DNA of 64,000 nt from JALORV01 sp963769745 (GCA_963769745.1 CAVYNB010000017.1:1-64000), one strand, 5' to 3'; positions 1 to 17,089 are shown, counted from the first letter of the stretch. Notes: generated by a model from the sequence alone, not told the origin. Made by a program: numbers and translations.

Positions 1-37
1 TGTTCCGATACCGCTCGATGGGGGTCTTGCGTGCCAT
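1..37 (-). CDS. fusA: Elongation factor G, N-terminal fragment (cut by window edge)
   Basis: Only the first 12 codons lie in the window, reading MARKTPIERYRN on the minus strand, which is the conserved start of translocase EF-G. An AGGTGAG Shine-Dalgarno sits just upstream of the ATG. The gene follows rpsG in the usual rpsL-rpsG-fusA order of the str operon. EF-G is the GTPase that moves tRNAs and mRNA through the ribosome after each peptide bond. The remainder runs off the left edge, so nothing can be said about its integrity. Confidence 0.93.
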   Translation of the reverse strand, partial: MARKTPIERYRN

Positions 38-60
38 AAGGCTCACCTAGTAAACCTCGC

Positions 61-87
61 TGCGGACCGCCCTGTGGCGGGTCCGCA
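61..87 (-). other. Stem-loop between rpsG and fusA
   Basis: TGCGGACC and GGTCCGCA arms close an 11-bp GC-rich stem with one bulged base and a CTGT/ACAG loop. It lacks a U-tract, so it is more likely an mRNA stability or translational-spacing element than a terminator. Confidence 0.45.
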
Positions 88-98
88 CAGAAAATTTG

Positions 99-569
99 TT
101 AGAAGCGGAAATGCGCGAACGCCTTGTTCGCCTCCGCCATGCGATGCACTTCCTCGCGCTTCTTCATCGCGCCGCCACGGCCCTCGGCCGCTGTCCATCA
201 GCTCGCCGGCCAGGCGCAGCGGCATCGACTTCTCGCTGCGCTTCTTGGCCGCCTCGCGCAACCAGCGCATCGCAAGTGCCATGCGGCGCACGGGCCGAAC
301 TTCGACCGGAACCTGGTAGTTCGCGCCGCCGACACGCCGGCTCTTGACTTCGACCATCGGCTTCACGTTCGACAGGGCCAGTGAAAACACTTCGAGCGCG
401 TCTCGCCGGCCTTGGTCTCGATCTGGGTCAAGGCGCCATAGACGATCCGCTCAGCTACGGCCTTCTTGCCGTCGAGCATGATGACGTTGACGAACTTGGT
501 AACGTCCTGGGACCCGAACTTGGGATCCGGAAGGATTTCGCGCTTGGGTACTTCACGACGACGGGGCAT
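99..569 (-). CDS. rpsG: 30S ribosomal protein S7 (two frame breaks)
   Basis: S7 binds the 3' major domain of 16S rRNA and nucleates assembly of the 30S head. The start MPRRREVPKREILPDPKFGS and the end (HRMAEANKAFAHFRF, then TAA at 99-101) are canonical. The span is 471 nt, exactly 156 codons plus stop, the family's normal length. The frame is nevertheless broken twice. One base is missing near 401-405, where GGCGAGGAC is expected and GGCGAGAC is present. One base is added near 192, inside the expected MDAAEGRGG. The two errors cancel in length, but between them the frame is wrong, and no contiguous ORF encodes the whole protein. S7 is essential, so sequencing or assembly error is much likelier than a true pseudogene. 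The next gene is fusA. Confidence 0.9.
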
Positions 570-698
570 TGCTCACCTCATTTGCCTGGACTTGGCTTCA
601 GTCGTTGGGCGGGAACACGCCGGCTCCGCAACAGCGGCTCCATGGAAACGAGCCGCGACTTACTCGGTCGCCTGCATGTGCGGCAACCGGGTTGAAAA

Positions 699-1073
699 TC
701 AGGCTGCCTTCGGACGCTTGGCGCCGTACTTCGAACGGGACTGTTTGCGGTCCTTCACGCCCTGCGTGTCGAGCGAGCCGCGCACGATGTGGTAACGCAC
801 GCCGGGCAGGTCCTTGACGCGGCCGCCGCGAATCAAGACCACCGAGTGCTCCTGCAGGTTGTGGCCTTCGCCGCCGATATACGAGATCACTTCGTAGCCG
901 TTGACCAGGCGCACCTTGGCCACCTTGCGCAGCGCCGAGTTCGGCTTCTTCGGCGTGGTCGTGTAGACGCGCGTGCATACGCCGCGCTTCTGCGGGCTGT
1001 CTGAGCGCCGGGCTCTTGCTCTGATGCGGGTCGTTTCGCGCGGCTTGCGTACGAGCTGATTGATGGTTGGCAT
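699..1073 (-). CDS. rpsL: 30S ribosomal protein S12 (short internal frame excursion)
   Basis: S12 sits at the decoding centre and is the streptomycin target. The 124-aa ORF is open throughout and carries the conserved TTTPKKPNSALRKVAKV and GGRVKDLPGVRYH blocks. Residues 18-24 read RARARRS, where relatives have a KSKSPAL-type segment. The DNA explains this: one base appears missing near 1022 and two near 1002, after which the frame is restored, leaving the protein one codon shorter than expected. The Lys residues linked to streptomycin resistance lie outside this patch and are intact. It is the first gene of the str operon, with a strong promoter at 1324-1353 and a 250-nt leader. Confidence 0.93.
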   Translation of the reverse strand: MPTINQLVRKPRETTRIRARARRSDSPQKRGVCTRVYTTTPKKPNSALRKVAKVRLVNGYEVISYIGGEGHNLQEHSVVLIRGGRVKDLPGVRYHIVRGSLDTQGVKDRKQSRSKYGAKRPKAA

Positions 1074-1100
1074 GCGACGTCCGTGTTCAAATCAGATGGG

Positions 1101-1121
1101 CACGCCGCCCAAGGCGACGTG
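1101..1121 (-). other. Stem-loop just upstream of rpsL
   Basis: CACGCCGCC and GGCGACGTG form a 9-bp stem with one mismatch and a three-base loop, ending 27 nt before the rpsL start codon. The position in the long leader suggests a role in translation initiation or autoregulation, but the sequence alone does not show one. Confidence 0.3.
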
Positions 1122-1323
1122 CGAAAACTCGGTGCGACTAACTCAGTGCAACTTTATGGACCACCAGGGACTGCACTGCTTCGGCGGCGCGTTCGGGAAC
1201 TCCTGCGCCTCGACTCGACCCTTACGCTGACGGGCCGAGAATTCCGAGGACTCGGAAACCGCGAACACCAGGCGCAGGGCGGGCAAAGAACGCAACGCCC
1301 GGGCGGGCGCCGAAAAGCTCACC

Positions 1324-1353
1324 ATTATCGCTAGCGGGGCCACGCGGTGTCAA
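1324..1353 (-). promoter_or_regulatory. Sigma-70 promoter of rpsL-rpsG-fusA
   Basis: On the minus strand TTGACA (1348-1353), an 18-nt spacer and GATAAT (1324-1329) match the consensus in 11 of 12 positions. It lies downstream of the rpoC terminator and would give rpsL a leader of about 240 nt. The 361-nt gap 1074-1434 therefore holds this promoter, the leader and the rpoC terminator, and no gene that I can see. Confidence 0.75.
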
Positions 1354-1386
1354 GGCGACTGCCGGACTGCCGCCAAGAGATGCCAG

Positions 1387-1414
1387 AAAAAAACGGCCCG
1401 CACAGGCGGGCCGT
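1387..1414 (-). terminator. Rho-independent terminator of the rpoBC transcript
   Basis: A perfect 9-bp stem (GCGGGCCGT pairing with ACGGCCCGC), a 4-nt loop and a run of seven T on the minus strand lie 21 nt past the rpoC stop codon. Confidence 0.9.
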
Positions 1415-1434
1415 TGTCCAAGGGCCGCTCGCGG

Positions 1435-5661
<4,227 letters not shown>

Positions 5662-5693
5662 GCGTACCTCTCAGTATTTTCGTCAATGAGCGG

Positions 5694-9795
<4,102 letters not shown>

Positions 9796-9968
9796 GGACA
9801 CTCCGTTCGACGCGGGAGAGAGAAAAAATGCGGCCTGACCGGGCGTTTGCAGGGACGACAAACGCCACCGCGGGCACAGCAGAGGCTGTCGCCCGGGCGG
9901 CGTAGGGGAATCCTGCGCGTCCGCTCATTCAGGGGAAGACTTTGATCTGAAGCCGATGGCTGCAGGTC

Positions 9969-10020
9969 AAAGGCCTCCCGGCCTTTCGGTTCGGGACACC
10001 GGCGAAGCTGCCTTCGCCGG
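9969..10020 (-). promoter_or_regulatory. Tandem hairpins in the rplL-rpoB intergenic region
   Basis: Two perfect stem-loops follow each other just after rplL: CCGGCGAAG/CTTCGCCGG (9 bp, 9999-10020) and AAAGGCC/GGCCTTT (7 bp, 9969-9986). The second ends in TTT, so it is a weak terminator at best. In E. coli this spacer holds a partial attenuator and an RNase III site that set the L7/L12 to RpoBC ratio. An equivalent role here is inference from position. No gene lies in 9796-10033. Confidence 0.55.
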
Positions 10021-10033
10021 CATCCCTGCCCGT

Positions 10034-10414
10034 TTACTTCACGTCGACCTTGGCGCCGGCGTCTTCCAGCTTCTTCTTGGCGGCCTCGGCATCGGCCTTG
10101 TTCACGCCTTCCTTAACGGGCTTCGGCGCGCCGTCGACCAGGTCCTTGGCTTCCTTCAGACCCAGGCCCGTCAGCTCACGCACTGCCTTGATGACGTTGA
10201 CCTTGTTGGCGCCGACTTCCGCCAGGATGACGTTGAACTCGGTCTGCTCTTCAGCGGCCGGCGCAGCAGCGCCCGCTGCCGGTGCGGCCACGGCCACCGC
10301 GGCAGCAGCGGCCGAGACGCCGAACTTCTCTTCCATCAGCTTGATCAGTTCGCTGATCTCGAGCACCGACTTTGCGGCGATCGCGTCGAGGATTTCTTGA
10401 TTCGAAAGTGCCAT
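10034..10414 (-). CDS. rplL: 50S ribosomal protein L7/L12
   Basis: The stalk protein that recruits and activates translational GTPases, 126 aa. It has the N-terminal dimerisation helix (MALSNQEILDAIAAKSVLEI), an Ala-rich flexible hinge at about residues 34-58 (AAAAVAVAAPAAGAAAP) and the C-terminal globular domain with EKTEFNV-like and GLGLKEAKDLVDGAPKPVKE signatures. It lies downstream of rplJ with a short spacer, as expected for co-translation with the L10 anchor protein. Confidence 0.98.
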   Translation of the reverse strand: MALSNQEILDAIAAKSVLEISELIKLMEEKFGVSAAAAAVAVAAPAAGAAAPAAEEQTEFNVILAEVGANKVNVIKAVRELTGLGLKEAKDLVDGAPKPVKEGVNKADAEAAKKKLEDAGAKVDVK

Positions 10415-10462
10415 TTGATTGACTCCTGTGCGTTGATTCAGTTCCGGAATTTGGGATGGGGA

Positions 10463-10993
10463 TCAGGCCGCCGTTGCTTCCTTGGCGTCGCGGACTGCGG
10501 CGAGCGTGCGGACGAGGCGCGACGGCACTTCGTTCAGCGTGCGAACGAATTGCGCGATCGGTGCCTGCATCGTCGCCATCAGCTTCGCCAGGAGTTCCTC
10601 GCGGCTCGGCATCGTCGCCAGCGCCTTGACGCCCTTTTCGTCCATGACGAAATTGGCCATCGCGCCGGCTTTGACGACGAGCTTGTCGTTGTCCTTGGCA
10701 AAGCTGGAGAGCACTTTGGCCGCCGCGACCGGGTCAGCGGAAAATCCATACACCAGCGGCCCGACCAACTTGTCGGACAGTCCGGCGAACGGCGTTCCAC
10801 TGACGGCACGACGTGCCAGCGTGTTCTTCAGCACGCGCAGTTGGACACCCTGGCCGCGCGCTTGCTTGCGCAGCTTGGTGGCCGATTCCACATCCAGACC
10901 ACGGTACTCGGCGACGATGATCGTCTGGGCCGATGCCACAAGGGCACTGACCTCTTCGACCTTGGCCGCTTTCTCCTGCCGATTGAGACCCAC
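10463..10993 (-). CDS. rplJ: 50S ribosomal protein L10
   Basis: L10 anchors the L7/L12 stalk dimers on 23S rRNA. I place the start at a GTG (10993) giving GLNRQEKAAKVEEVSALVAS and a 176-aa protein, because this matches the family N-terminus and a GGAG Shine-Dalgarno lies 8 nt upstream. The reading frame is open 23 codons further upstream, but that extension looks nothing like L10 and lies in the leader. The conserved core AEYRGLDVESATKLRKQAR and LRVLKNTLARRA is intact. In other bacteria the L10-L7/L12 complex represses its own leader. Confidence 0.95.
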   Translation of the reverse strand: MGLNRQEKAAKVEEVSALVASAQTIIVAEYRGLDVESATKLRKQARGQGVQLRVLKNTLARRAVSGTPFAGLSDKLVGPLVYGFSADPVAAAKVLSSFAKDNDKLVVKAGAMANFVMDEKGVKALATMPSREELLAKLMATMQAPIAQFVRTLNEVPSRLVRTLAAVRDAKEATAA

Positions 10994-11357
10994 GGTACTG
11001 GCTCCACTCAAAATGTGCTTCGCATTCGTGCTTGCGCACTGGCTAGGCACCGGTTGCACCACCCGGCGTCCGAAGCGACATCTCGAGTGCTGAACAACGC
11101 ACTGTCCATGTCTTCCTCGGGGCCGTCTGCGCTGGACTCCTGCTGCCGACCTGTCATCGCCGAGCGTTTCGATGCGAGACAGAGCAGACGGTGATTAAGG
11201 AGAAGACCCTGGGGCGCATTCGTTGCACGCTCGCGCCATCGGTGCCGTTCTCGTCCAGCGGTCTTTGACAGCAGCGCGCCCGTATCGATGTTCCGACGCA
11301 GCGCGCAGCCCAAAGTCCCTTGTGACCCGGTCGCAGCCGGGTCGAATCCTTTGCCTC
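10994..11357 (-). promoter_or_regulatory. rplJ leader, candidate L10 autoregulatory region
   Basis: This 364-nt gap between rplA and rplJ contains no plausible gene. Gaps of this size before rplJ carry the L10-binding leader in many bacteria. I can see small GC-rich inverted repeats (for example CCCGG/CCGGG with a six-base loop at 11331-11346) but cannot fold it reliably by eye, so the call rests mainly on position. Confidence 0.45.
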
Positions 11358-12050
11358 TTAGGCGTTCAACGATGCCGCATCGACGCGCACGCCGATGCCC
11401 ATCGTCGAGGAGACTGAAATCTTGCGCAGGTAGATGCCCTTGCTCGACGCCGGCTTGACCTTGTTCAACGCTTCGACCAGGGCCGACAGGTTGGTCTTGA
11501 GCCGATCGACTTCGAACGAGGCGCGACCAATCGTCGTATGCACGATGCCCGCCTTGTCGGCGCGAAACTGCACCTGGCCTGCCTTGGCGTTCTTCACCGC
11601 CTGCACGACGTCCGGCGTCACCGTGCCGACCTTCGGATTCGGCATCAGGCCGCGCGGTCCAAGGATCTGGCCCAGCTGGCCGACGACGCGCATCGCATCC
11701 GGAGAGGCGATCACGACATCGAAGTCCATGAAGCCTTCCTTGACCTTCGCTGCGAGGTCTTCAAAGCCGACGACGTCGGCGCCCGCTGCCTTGGCCTCGT
11801 CCGCCTTGGCACCCTGCGCGAACACGGCGACGCGCTTGGTCTTGCCGCTGCCCGCCGGCAGCACGACCGAACCACGGACTGTCTGATCCGATTTTTTCGC
11901 GTCGATGCCCAGCACGACCGCGACATCGACCGACTCGTCGAACTTGGCGGTCGCGCATTCCTTCACCAGGGCCAGCGCATCCGCAATCGCATAGTGCTTC
12001 TGCGGATCGACCTTGGCGTGGATCGTCTTGGAGCGCTTCGAAACCGTCAT
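11358..12050 (-). CDS. rplA: 50S ribosomal protein L1
   Basis: L1 binds 23S rRNA at the mobile L1 stalk that releases E-site tRNA, and represses its own operon when in excess. The 230-aa product has the expected length, the N-terminal HYAIADALALVKECATAKF segment and the conserved GPRGLMPNPKVGTVT motif. Its ATG follows the rplK stop codon with no spacer, which suggests translational coupling. Confidence 0.98.
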   Translation of the reverse strand: MTVSKRSKTIHAKVDPQKHYAIADALALVKECATAKFDESVDVAVVLGIDAKKSDQTVRGSVVLPAGSGKTKRVAVFAQGAKADEAKAAGADVVGFEDLAAKVKEGFMDFDVVIASPDAMRVVGQLGQILGPRGLMPNPKVGTVTPDVVQAVKNAKAGQVQFRADKAGIVHTTIGRASFEVDRLKTNLSALVEALNKVKPASSKGIYLRKISVSSTMGIGVRVDAASLNA

Positions 12051-12482
12051 TTACAGGCCCTCCACCGTGATGCCCATCGAACGGGCGCTGCCGGCGATCG
12101 TGCGCACAGCCGCATCCAGCCCGGCGGCGGTGAGGTCAGGCATCTTGGCCTTGGCGATGTCCTCGGCCTGGGCACGCGTGATCTTGCCGACCTTGTCGGT
12201 GTGCGGCTTGGGCGAACCCTTGTCAATCTTCGCGGCCTTCTTGATCAGCACCGTTGCCGGTGGCGTCTTCATCACGAAGGTGAAGCTCTTGTCCGCGTAG
12301 GCCGTGATCACCACCGGAATCGGCAGGCCCGGTTCCACGCCTTGCGTCTGGGCGTTGAACGACTTGCAGAATTCCATGATGTTCAGGCCGCGCTGACCGA
12401 GCGCGGGGCCGATCGGAGGCGACGGATTCGCCTTCCCTGCCGGCACTTGCAGCTTGATAAAGCCGACGATCTTCTTTGCCAT
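12051..12482 (-). CDS. rplK: 50S ribosomal protein L11
   Basis: L11 forms the GTPase-associated centre with 23S rRNA and is needed for the RelA stringent response. The 143-aa product carries KLQVPAGKANPSPPIGPALG and GLNIMEFCKSFNAQTQ, both family hallmarks. An AGGAG Shine-Dalgarno lies upstream of the ATG. It is directly coupled to rplA. Confidence 0.98.
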   Translation of the reverse strand: MAKKIVGFIKLQVPAGKANPSPPIGPALGQRGLNIMEFCKSFNAQTQGVEPGLPIPVVITAYADKSFTFVMKTPPATVLIKKAAKIDKGSPKPHTDKVGKITRAQAEDIAKAKMPDLTAAGLDAAVRTIAGSARSMGITVEGL

Positions 12483-12559
12483 GATGGCTCCTGTGGGTTC
12501 AAGCGCCGTGCGGTTCTACGCACAGCTCCCCGGTTAATCCGGCTCGTCGCATTTGAATC

Positions 12560-12594
12560 AGTGGTTGGCGCCGAGCCGCCTCAAGCCAACCACT
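12560..12594 (-). other. 10-bp stem-loop between nusG and rplK
   Basis: AGTGGTTGGC and GCCAACCACT form a perfect stem around a 15-nt GC-rich loop in the 168-nt nusG-rplK spacer. There is no U-tract. In this position it may mark a processing site or the L11/L1 leader. Confidence 0.45.
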
Positions 12595-12650
12595 CAAACT
12601 AGTCGCTGCGAAGTATGTGCGAGCGCAGCAGCGCAACTTCGCATCGCCTT

Positions 12651-13211
12651 CTATACCTTCTCTACCTGCCCGAACTCGAGCTCGACCGGAGTCGAACGAC
12701 CGAAAATCGTCACCGACACGCGCAGGCGACTCTTCTCGTAGTTCACTTCCTCGACGTTGCCGTTGAAGTCGGTAAACGGGCCATCCTTCACGCGCACCAT
12801 CTCGCCCACTTCGAACAGCGTCTTCGGGCGCGGCTTTTCCGCACCTTCCTGCATGCGCAGCAGAATCTCGTCGACTTCCCGCTGCGGCAGCGGCGACGGG
12901 CGGTTGGCGGTACCACCGAGGAAGCCGGTCACCTTGGGCGTGCTCTTGACCAGATGCCAGGCCTCGTCGGTCATGTCCATCTCGACCAGCACATAGCCCG
13001 AATACATGCGGCGCTCGGTGATCGACTTCTTGCCGCCCTTGACCTCGACGACTTCCTCGACCGGCACCAGGATCTGTCCGAACTGCGACTGCAGCCCGGC
13101 GCGATTGATCCGCTCCTGCAGCGTGCGCGCGACGCTCTTTTCCATGCCCGAATAGGCATGGACCACGTACCAGCGCTTGGTGCTCGAACCCGTTGCAGCT
13201 TCAGTCGTCAT
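12651..13211 (-). CDS. nusG: Transcription termination/antitermination factor NusG
   Basis: NusG binds the RNA polymerase clamp, suppresses pausing and links polymerase to Rho or to ribosomal S10. The 186-aa protein shows the NGN domain (KRWYVVHAYSGMEKSVARTL, about residues 12-31) and the C-terminal KOW domain (VGEMVRVKDGPFTDFNGNVEEV, about residues 135-156). It follows secE by 7 nt, the standard secE-nusG pair. Confidence 0.98.
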   Translation of the reverse strand: MTTEAATGSSTKRWYVVHAYSGMEKSVARTLQERINRAGLQSQFGQILVPVEEVVEVKGGKKSITERRMYSGYVLVEMDMTDEAWHLVKSTPKVTGFLGGTANRPSPLPQREVDEILLRMQEGAEKPRPKTLFEVGEMVRVKDGPFTDFNGNVEEVNYEKSRLRVSVTIFGRSTPVELEFGQVEKV

Positions 13212-13218
13212 GTTTGCC

Positions 13219-13599
13219 TCAGCGCCAGCTCAACAGCAGGTCGTACAGGAACCACTCCAGGCTCTTGTCGACGACGAACAGGAAGATCGCCATCAGTACG
13301 ACGAAGCCGAAAACGATGCCGGTGGTGCTGATCGTTTCCTTGCGCGACGGCCAGACCACGCGCTTCGTTTCCTGATAAGACTCGCGGGAGTAGGCGAGAA
13401 AGCGCTTGCCCGGCTCGGAAAACCAGGCGATCACGATTCCGGCCGCCAGTCCGCCGATCAGCGTGCCGACGCGGACGAGGGTCGGCTGCTCGGTCAGGAA
13501 TGTGAACCCGAGGACGCCTGCGGCGGCCGCGAGCACCGCCACCGCCACGATGGCGAAGTCGGTCTTGCTGGCTACGGTCTCGACGTTTTGCGTCGTCAT
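13219..13599 (-). CDS. secE: Protein translocase subunit SecE
   Basis: SecE is the essential clamp of the SecYEG protein-conducting channel. From the ATG at 13599 the product is 126 aa with three membrane segments (about residues 18-36, 41-59 and 95-117), like the E. coli three-helix form. The conserved ESYQETKRVVWPSRKET amphipathic region precedes the last helix. A GTG seven codons upstream (13620) is in frame, but the ATG has the better-placed GAAGAG ribosome binding site. Confidence 0.96.
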   Translation of the reverse strand: MTTQNVETVASKTDFAIVAVAVLAAAAGVLGFTFLTEQPTLVRVGTLIGGLAAGIVIAWFSEPGKRFLAYSRESYQETKRVVWPSRKETISTTGIVFGFVVLMAIFLFVVDKSLEWFLYDLLLSWR

Positions 13600-13645
13600 C
13601 TGCAGTGATCTCTTCAACACCCGCCACTGGCGGGGTCCCTCGATT

Positions 13646-13721
13646 TGGCAGGGGCAGAGGGAATCGAACCCCCAACCTTCGGTTTTGGAGACCGACGCTC
13701 TGCCAGTTGAGCTATACCCCT
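13646..13721 (-). tRNA. tRNA-Trp (CCA anticodon)
   Basis: A full cloverleaf on the minus strand: AGGGGTA acceptor arm, anticodon loop CTCCAAA, T-loop GTTCGATTC and an encoded CCA end, 76 nt. It lies between tuf and secE, its usual place in proteobacteria. Confidence 0.97.
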
Positions 13722-13734
13722 ACCGGAACTGGCC

Positions 13735-13756
13735 GGTGCGGCCGCGGGGCCGCACC
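13735..13756 (-). other. Stem-loop between tuf and tRNA-Trp
   Basis: GGTGCGGC and GCCGCACC form a perfect 8-bp stem with a six-base loop 14 nt past the tuf stop. There is no U-tract, so it probably guides processing or protects the tuf 3' end while transcription continues into tRNA-Trp. Confidence 0.45.
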
Positions 13757-13770
13757 GCGATCTCGCTTAC

Positions 13771-14961
<1,191 letters not shown>

Positions 14962-15046
14962 CGCAGACTCCTGACCGCCCGTTCTTCGTACTTTCCCGAT
15001 TTCGCCCGATCGTTTCCGATCGACGCCGACTGCATTGCCTTCGATC

Positions 15047-15121
<75 letters not shown>

Positions 15122-15195
15122 CTCGCGTCGTTCGCGCATGCGCTCAACGCCGCGTTACTTGCTCTTGAACTCGCGTCTTCTCCCTGGAAGTCTTC

Positions 15196-15269
15196 TGGAG
15201 CGGGTGAAGGGAATCGAACCCTCGTCGTAAGCTTGGAAGGCTTCTGCTCTACCATTGAGCTACACCCGC
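15196..15269 (-). tRNA. tRNA-Gly (TCC anticodon)
   Basis: A 74-nt cloverleaf on the minus strand: GCGGGTG acceptor stem pairing with CACCCGC, anticodon loop CTTCCAA, T-loop TTCGATT and encoded TCCA. Confidence 0.96.
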
Positions 15270-15352
15270 TCAACGAACTCCTGATCTCAAAAGCCGCATC
15301 AGCTTGCCGCGGGTATTTCGCTTCCTGCACGCCGGAATCGCCCGGAGAATGC

Positions 15353-15438
15353 TGGTGGAGGAGGTTGGATTCGAACCAACGTAGGCGTAAGCCAACAGAT
15401 TTACAGTCTGCCCCCTTTAACCACTCGGGCACCCCTCC
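15353..15438 (-). tRNA. tRNA-Tyr (GTA anticodon)
   Basis: An 86-nt class II tRNA on the minus strand with a long variable arm, GGAGGGG acceptor stem, anticodon loop CTGTAAA and encoded ACCA. It is the first gene of the tRNA-tuf-secE transcript. Confidence 0.96.
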
Positions 15439-15452
15439 GCGGCGAACCGCAA

Positions 15453-15481
15453 ATTATGGTTGTGCAACAAAGGCTTGTCAA
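15453..15481 (-). promoter_or_regulatory. Sigma-70 promoter of the tRNA-Tyr-Gly-Thr-tuf operon
   Basis: On the minus strand TTGACA (15476-15481), a 17-nt spacer and CATAAT (15453-15458) match the consensus in 11 of 12 positions. Transcription would begin about 8 nt before the mature tRNA-Tyr. The region just downstream is GC-rich, as in a stringent discriminator. Confidence 0.85.
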
Positions 15482-15641
15482 ACCGACTCGCCTTGGGTGC
15501 ATTGCACCAGCCTGCTGCAGGCCCCTTCTGCCAAGCTCGAAGTGAACGACGACCCGCAGCGGTCCGCAAATGAGCTCGATTGCTGCGAATAGTTAGCGCC
15601 CACTTTTGAGCATCTTGCCCAATCACCGTGAACATCAAGGG

Positions 15642-15669
15642 TTGACATGTTCCGCTCAACCCCGATACT
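15642..15669 (+). promoter_or_regulatory. Promoter of the GNAT gene, predicts a leaderless mRNA
   Basis: TTGACA (15642-15647), a 16-nt spacer and GATACT (15664-15669). The ATG of the following gene starts at 15676, only 6 nt after the -10 box, so the first transcribed base would be at or next to the A of the start codon. No Shine-Dalgarno is present. Confidence 0.55.
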
Positions 15670-15675
15670 TGTGCA

Positions 15676-16329
15676 ATGCACAAAACAGAGGCTCTCGACC
15701 CCGGCATTGAGCGCGCGGCTGCCGCCGCTCCTGCCCTTCCCCGTGCCCAGCAACCCGGCGAGTCACCTTGCGTTTCGCTGATCGCGCAGCTCGGGCCGGG
15801 TCACCGCAAGCACATCGAGTCCCACCTGCGATCGCTCCCGGTGGACGACCGCCGGCTGCGCTTTGGGCATGCGATCAGCGATGCCAGCCTTGCCGCTTAC
15901 GTCCGCCGCATCCGATACCACCGCGATGCGGCCTTCGGCGCCTTCGACGACAGCGGGACCATTCGGGCGTTCGGCCACCTGGCATTCGAAGCCGATGGCG
16001 ACGCGGCCGAACTCGGAATTTCGGTGGATCCCGCGGTACGCAAGCAGGGGGTCGGTCTTGCGCTGCTGGAAAGGGCGGCCGCTCACGCGCGCAACCGCGG
16101 CCACACCCGGCTTGTCATGGCCTACTTGCCCGAGAACACAGCCCTCGCCTCACTGGCCCGGCGCGCGGGCATGCAGATCGTGTTCGACCCGGTCGAGCCG
16201 CGCGCCTATCTTTCACTGGAGCCGGCTTCGCCGGCCTCGATGCTGCAGGAAGCGTTTGGCGAGGCCATCGCCGCGCTCGACCTGGGGTTTCGCCTCAACA
16301 CCGATCCGGCGCGAACTACATCTGCTTGA
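15676..16329 (+). CDS. GNAT family N-acetyltransferase
   Basis: A 217-aa protein with an acetyl-CoA-dependent N-acetyltransferase fold. The acetyl-CoA loop RKQGVG is near residue 122, preceded by the beta-strand ELGISVDP and followed by helix ALLERAAAHARNRG. The substrate cannot be told. The first 30 residues are Ala/Pro-rich and may be disordered. The start is chosen as the first ATG, which sits right at the predicted transcription start. The 3' end overlaps the convergent response regulator gene by 14 nt, so the two share a terminator region. Divergent from the tRNA-tuf operon. Confidence 0.82.
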   Translation: MHKTEALDPGIERAAAAAPALPRAQQPGESPCVSLIAQLGPGHRKHIESHLRSLPVDDRRLRFGHAISDASLAAYVRRIRYHRDAAFGAFDDSGTIRAFGHLAFEADGDAAELGISVDPAVRKQGVGLALLERAAAHARNRGHTRLVMAYLPENTALASLARRAGMQIVFDPVEPRAYLSLEPASPASMLQEAFGEAIAALDLGFRLNTDPARTTSA

Positions 16330-17089
16330 ACAGGTGCGTGTAGTTGCGGCTGACCTCGAGCTTGTCGGGCCGCCCCTTGACCTGAACCAGCTGGCGACCG
16401 CGAAAGTCGCGCACCACGCCCGATATGGCATCGGCATTCACGATGGTGGAGCGGTGGATCTGCCAGAATTTTTCCGGGTCGAGTTCGTCGACCAGTTCCT
16501 TGATCGGCTTGCGGATGAGCGCTTCGAATGTCTCGGTCTGCACGCGCGTGTACTTCTCGTCCGACGTGAAGAACAGCACGTCCGCAACCGGAATCAGCTT
16601 GATCTGCTGGCCCACGCTTGCCTGGATCCACTGCAGCTTGCCGCCGCCCGACTTTGACGGCATTGCCCCGCCGTCGGCATCGAGACGCGCCGCCAGCTTG
16701 GTCAGCAGTTCGCCCAGATCGCTGGGCCGCTGGCCGAGACGCTTCTTGAGCCGCGCCACCGTGAGTTCGAGGCGCTCCCGTTCGGCCGGCTTGAGGACGT
16801 AATCGACGGCGCCGTGCTCGAACGCATCGACGGCGTACTCGTTGTAGGCGGTGATGAAGACGACATGGCAGGCTTCGCCGATGGCCCGCGCGGCCTCGAT
16901 CCCGGTCATGCCGGGCATGCGGATGTCGAGAAACGCCAGGTCGGGCGCGTGCTGGCTGACGGCAGCGACCGCCTCCTCGCCATTCTTGGCCTCGGCCACG
17001 ATGTCGAGTTCAGGCCAGACCTCGGTCAGGCGAGCGCGCAACTGCTCGCGCATCAACCTTTCGTCATCCGCGATGATCGCCCGTGGCAT
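16316..17089 (-). CDS. LytTR-family response regulator (AlgR/LytR type)
   Basis: A 257-aa DNA-binding response regulator. The receiver domain (residues 1-120) has the acidic pair DD at 8-9, phospho-acceptor D56 in FLDIRMPG, T78 in FITAY and K101 in VLKP. A LytTR DNA-binding domain fills about residues 150-257 (IKLIPVADVLFFTSDEKYT, EKFWQIHRSTIVNADAI). It lies 14 nt downstream of its partner kinase on the same strand. AlgR-type regulators control surface polysaccharide, pili and autolysis in relatives. The targets here are unknown. Confidence 0.92.
   Translation of the reverse strand: MPRAIIADDERLMREQLRARLTEVWPELDIVAEAKNGEEAVAAVSQHAPDLAFLDIRMPGMTGIEAARAIGEACHVVFITAYNEYAVDAFEHGAVDYVLKPAERERLELTVARLKKRLGQRPSDLGELLTKLAARLDADGGAMPSKSGGGKLQWIQASVGQQIKLIPVADVLFFTSDEKYTRVQTETFEALIRKPIKELVDELDPEKFWQIHRSTIVNADAISGVVRDFRGRQLVQVKGRPDKLEVSRNYTHLFKQM

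Noticed and set aside
10994..11062. Upstream extension of rplJ starting at 11062.
   Set aside because: The extra 23 residues do not match L10 and occupy the leader. The GTG at 10993 has a GGAG site.
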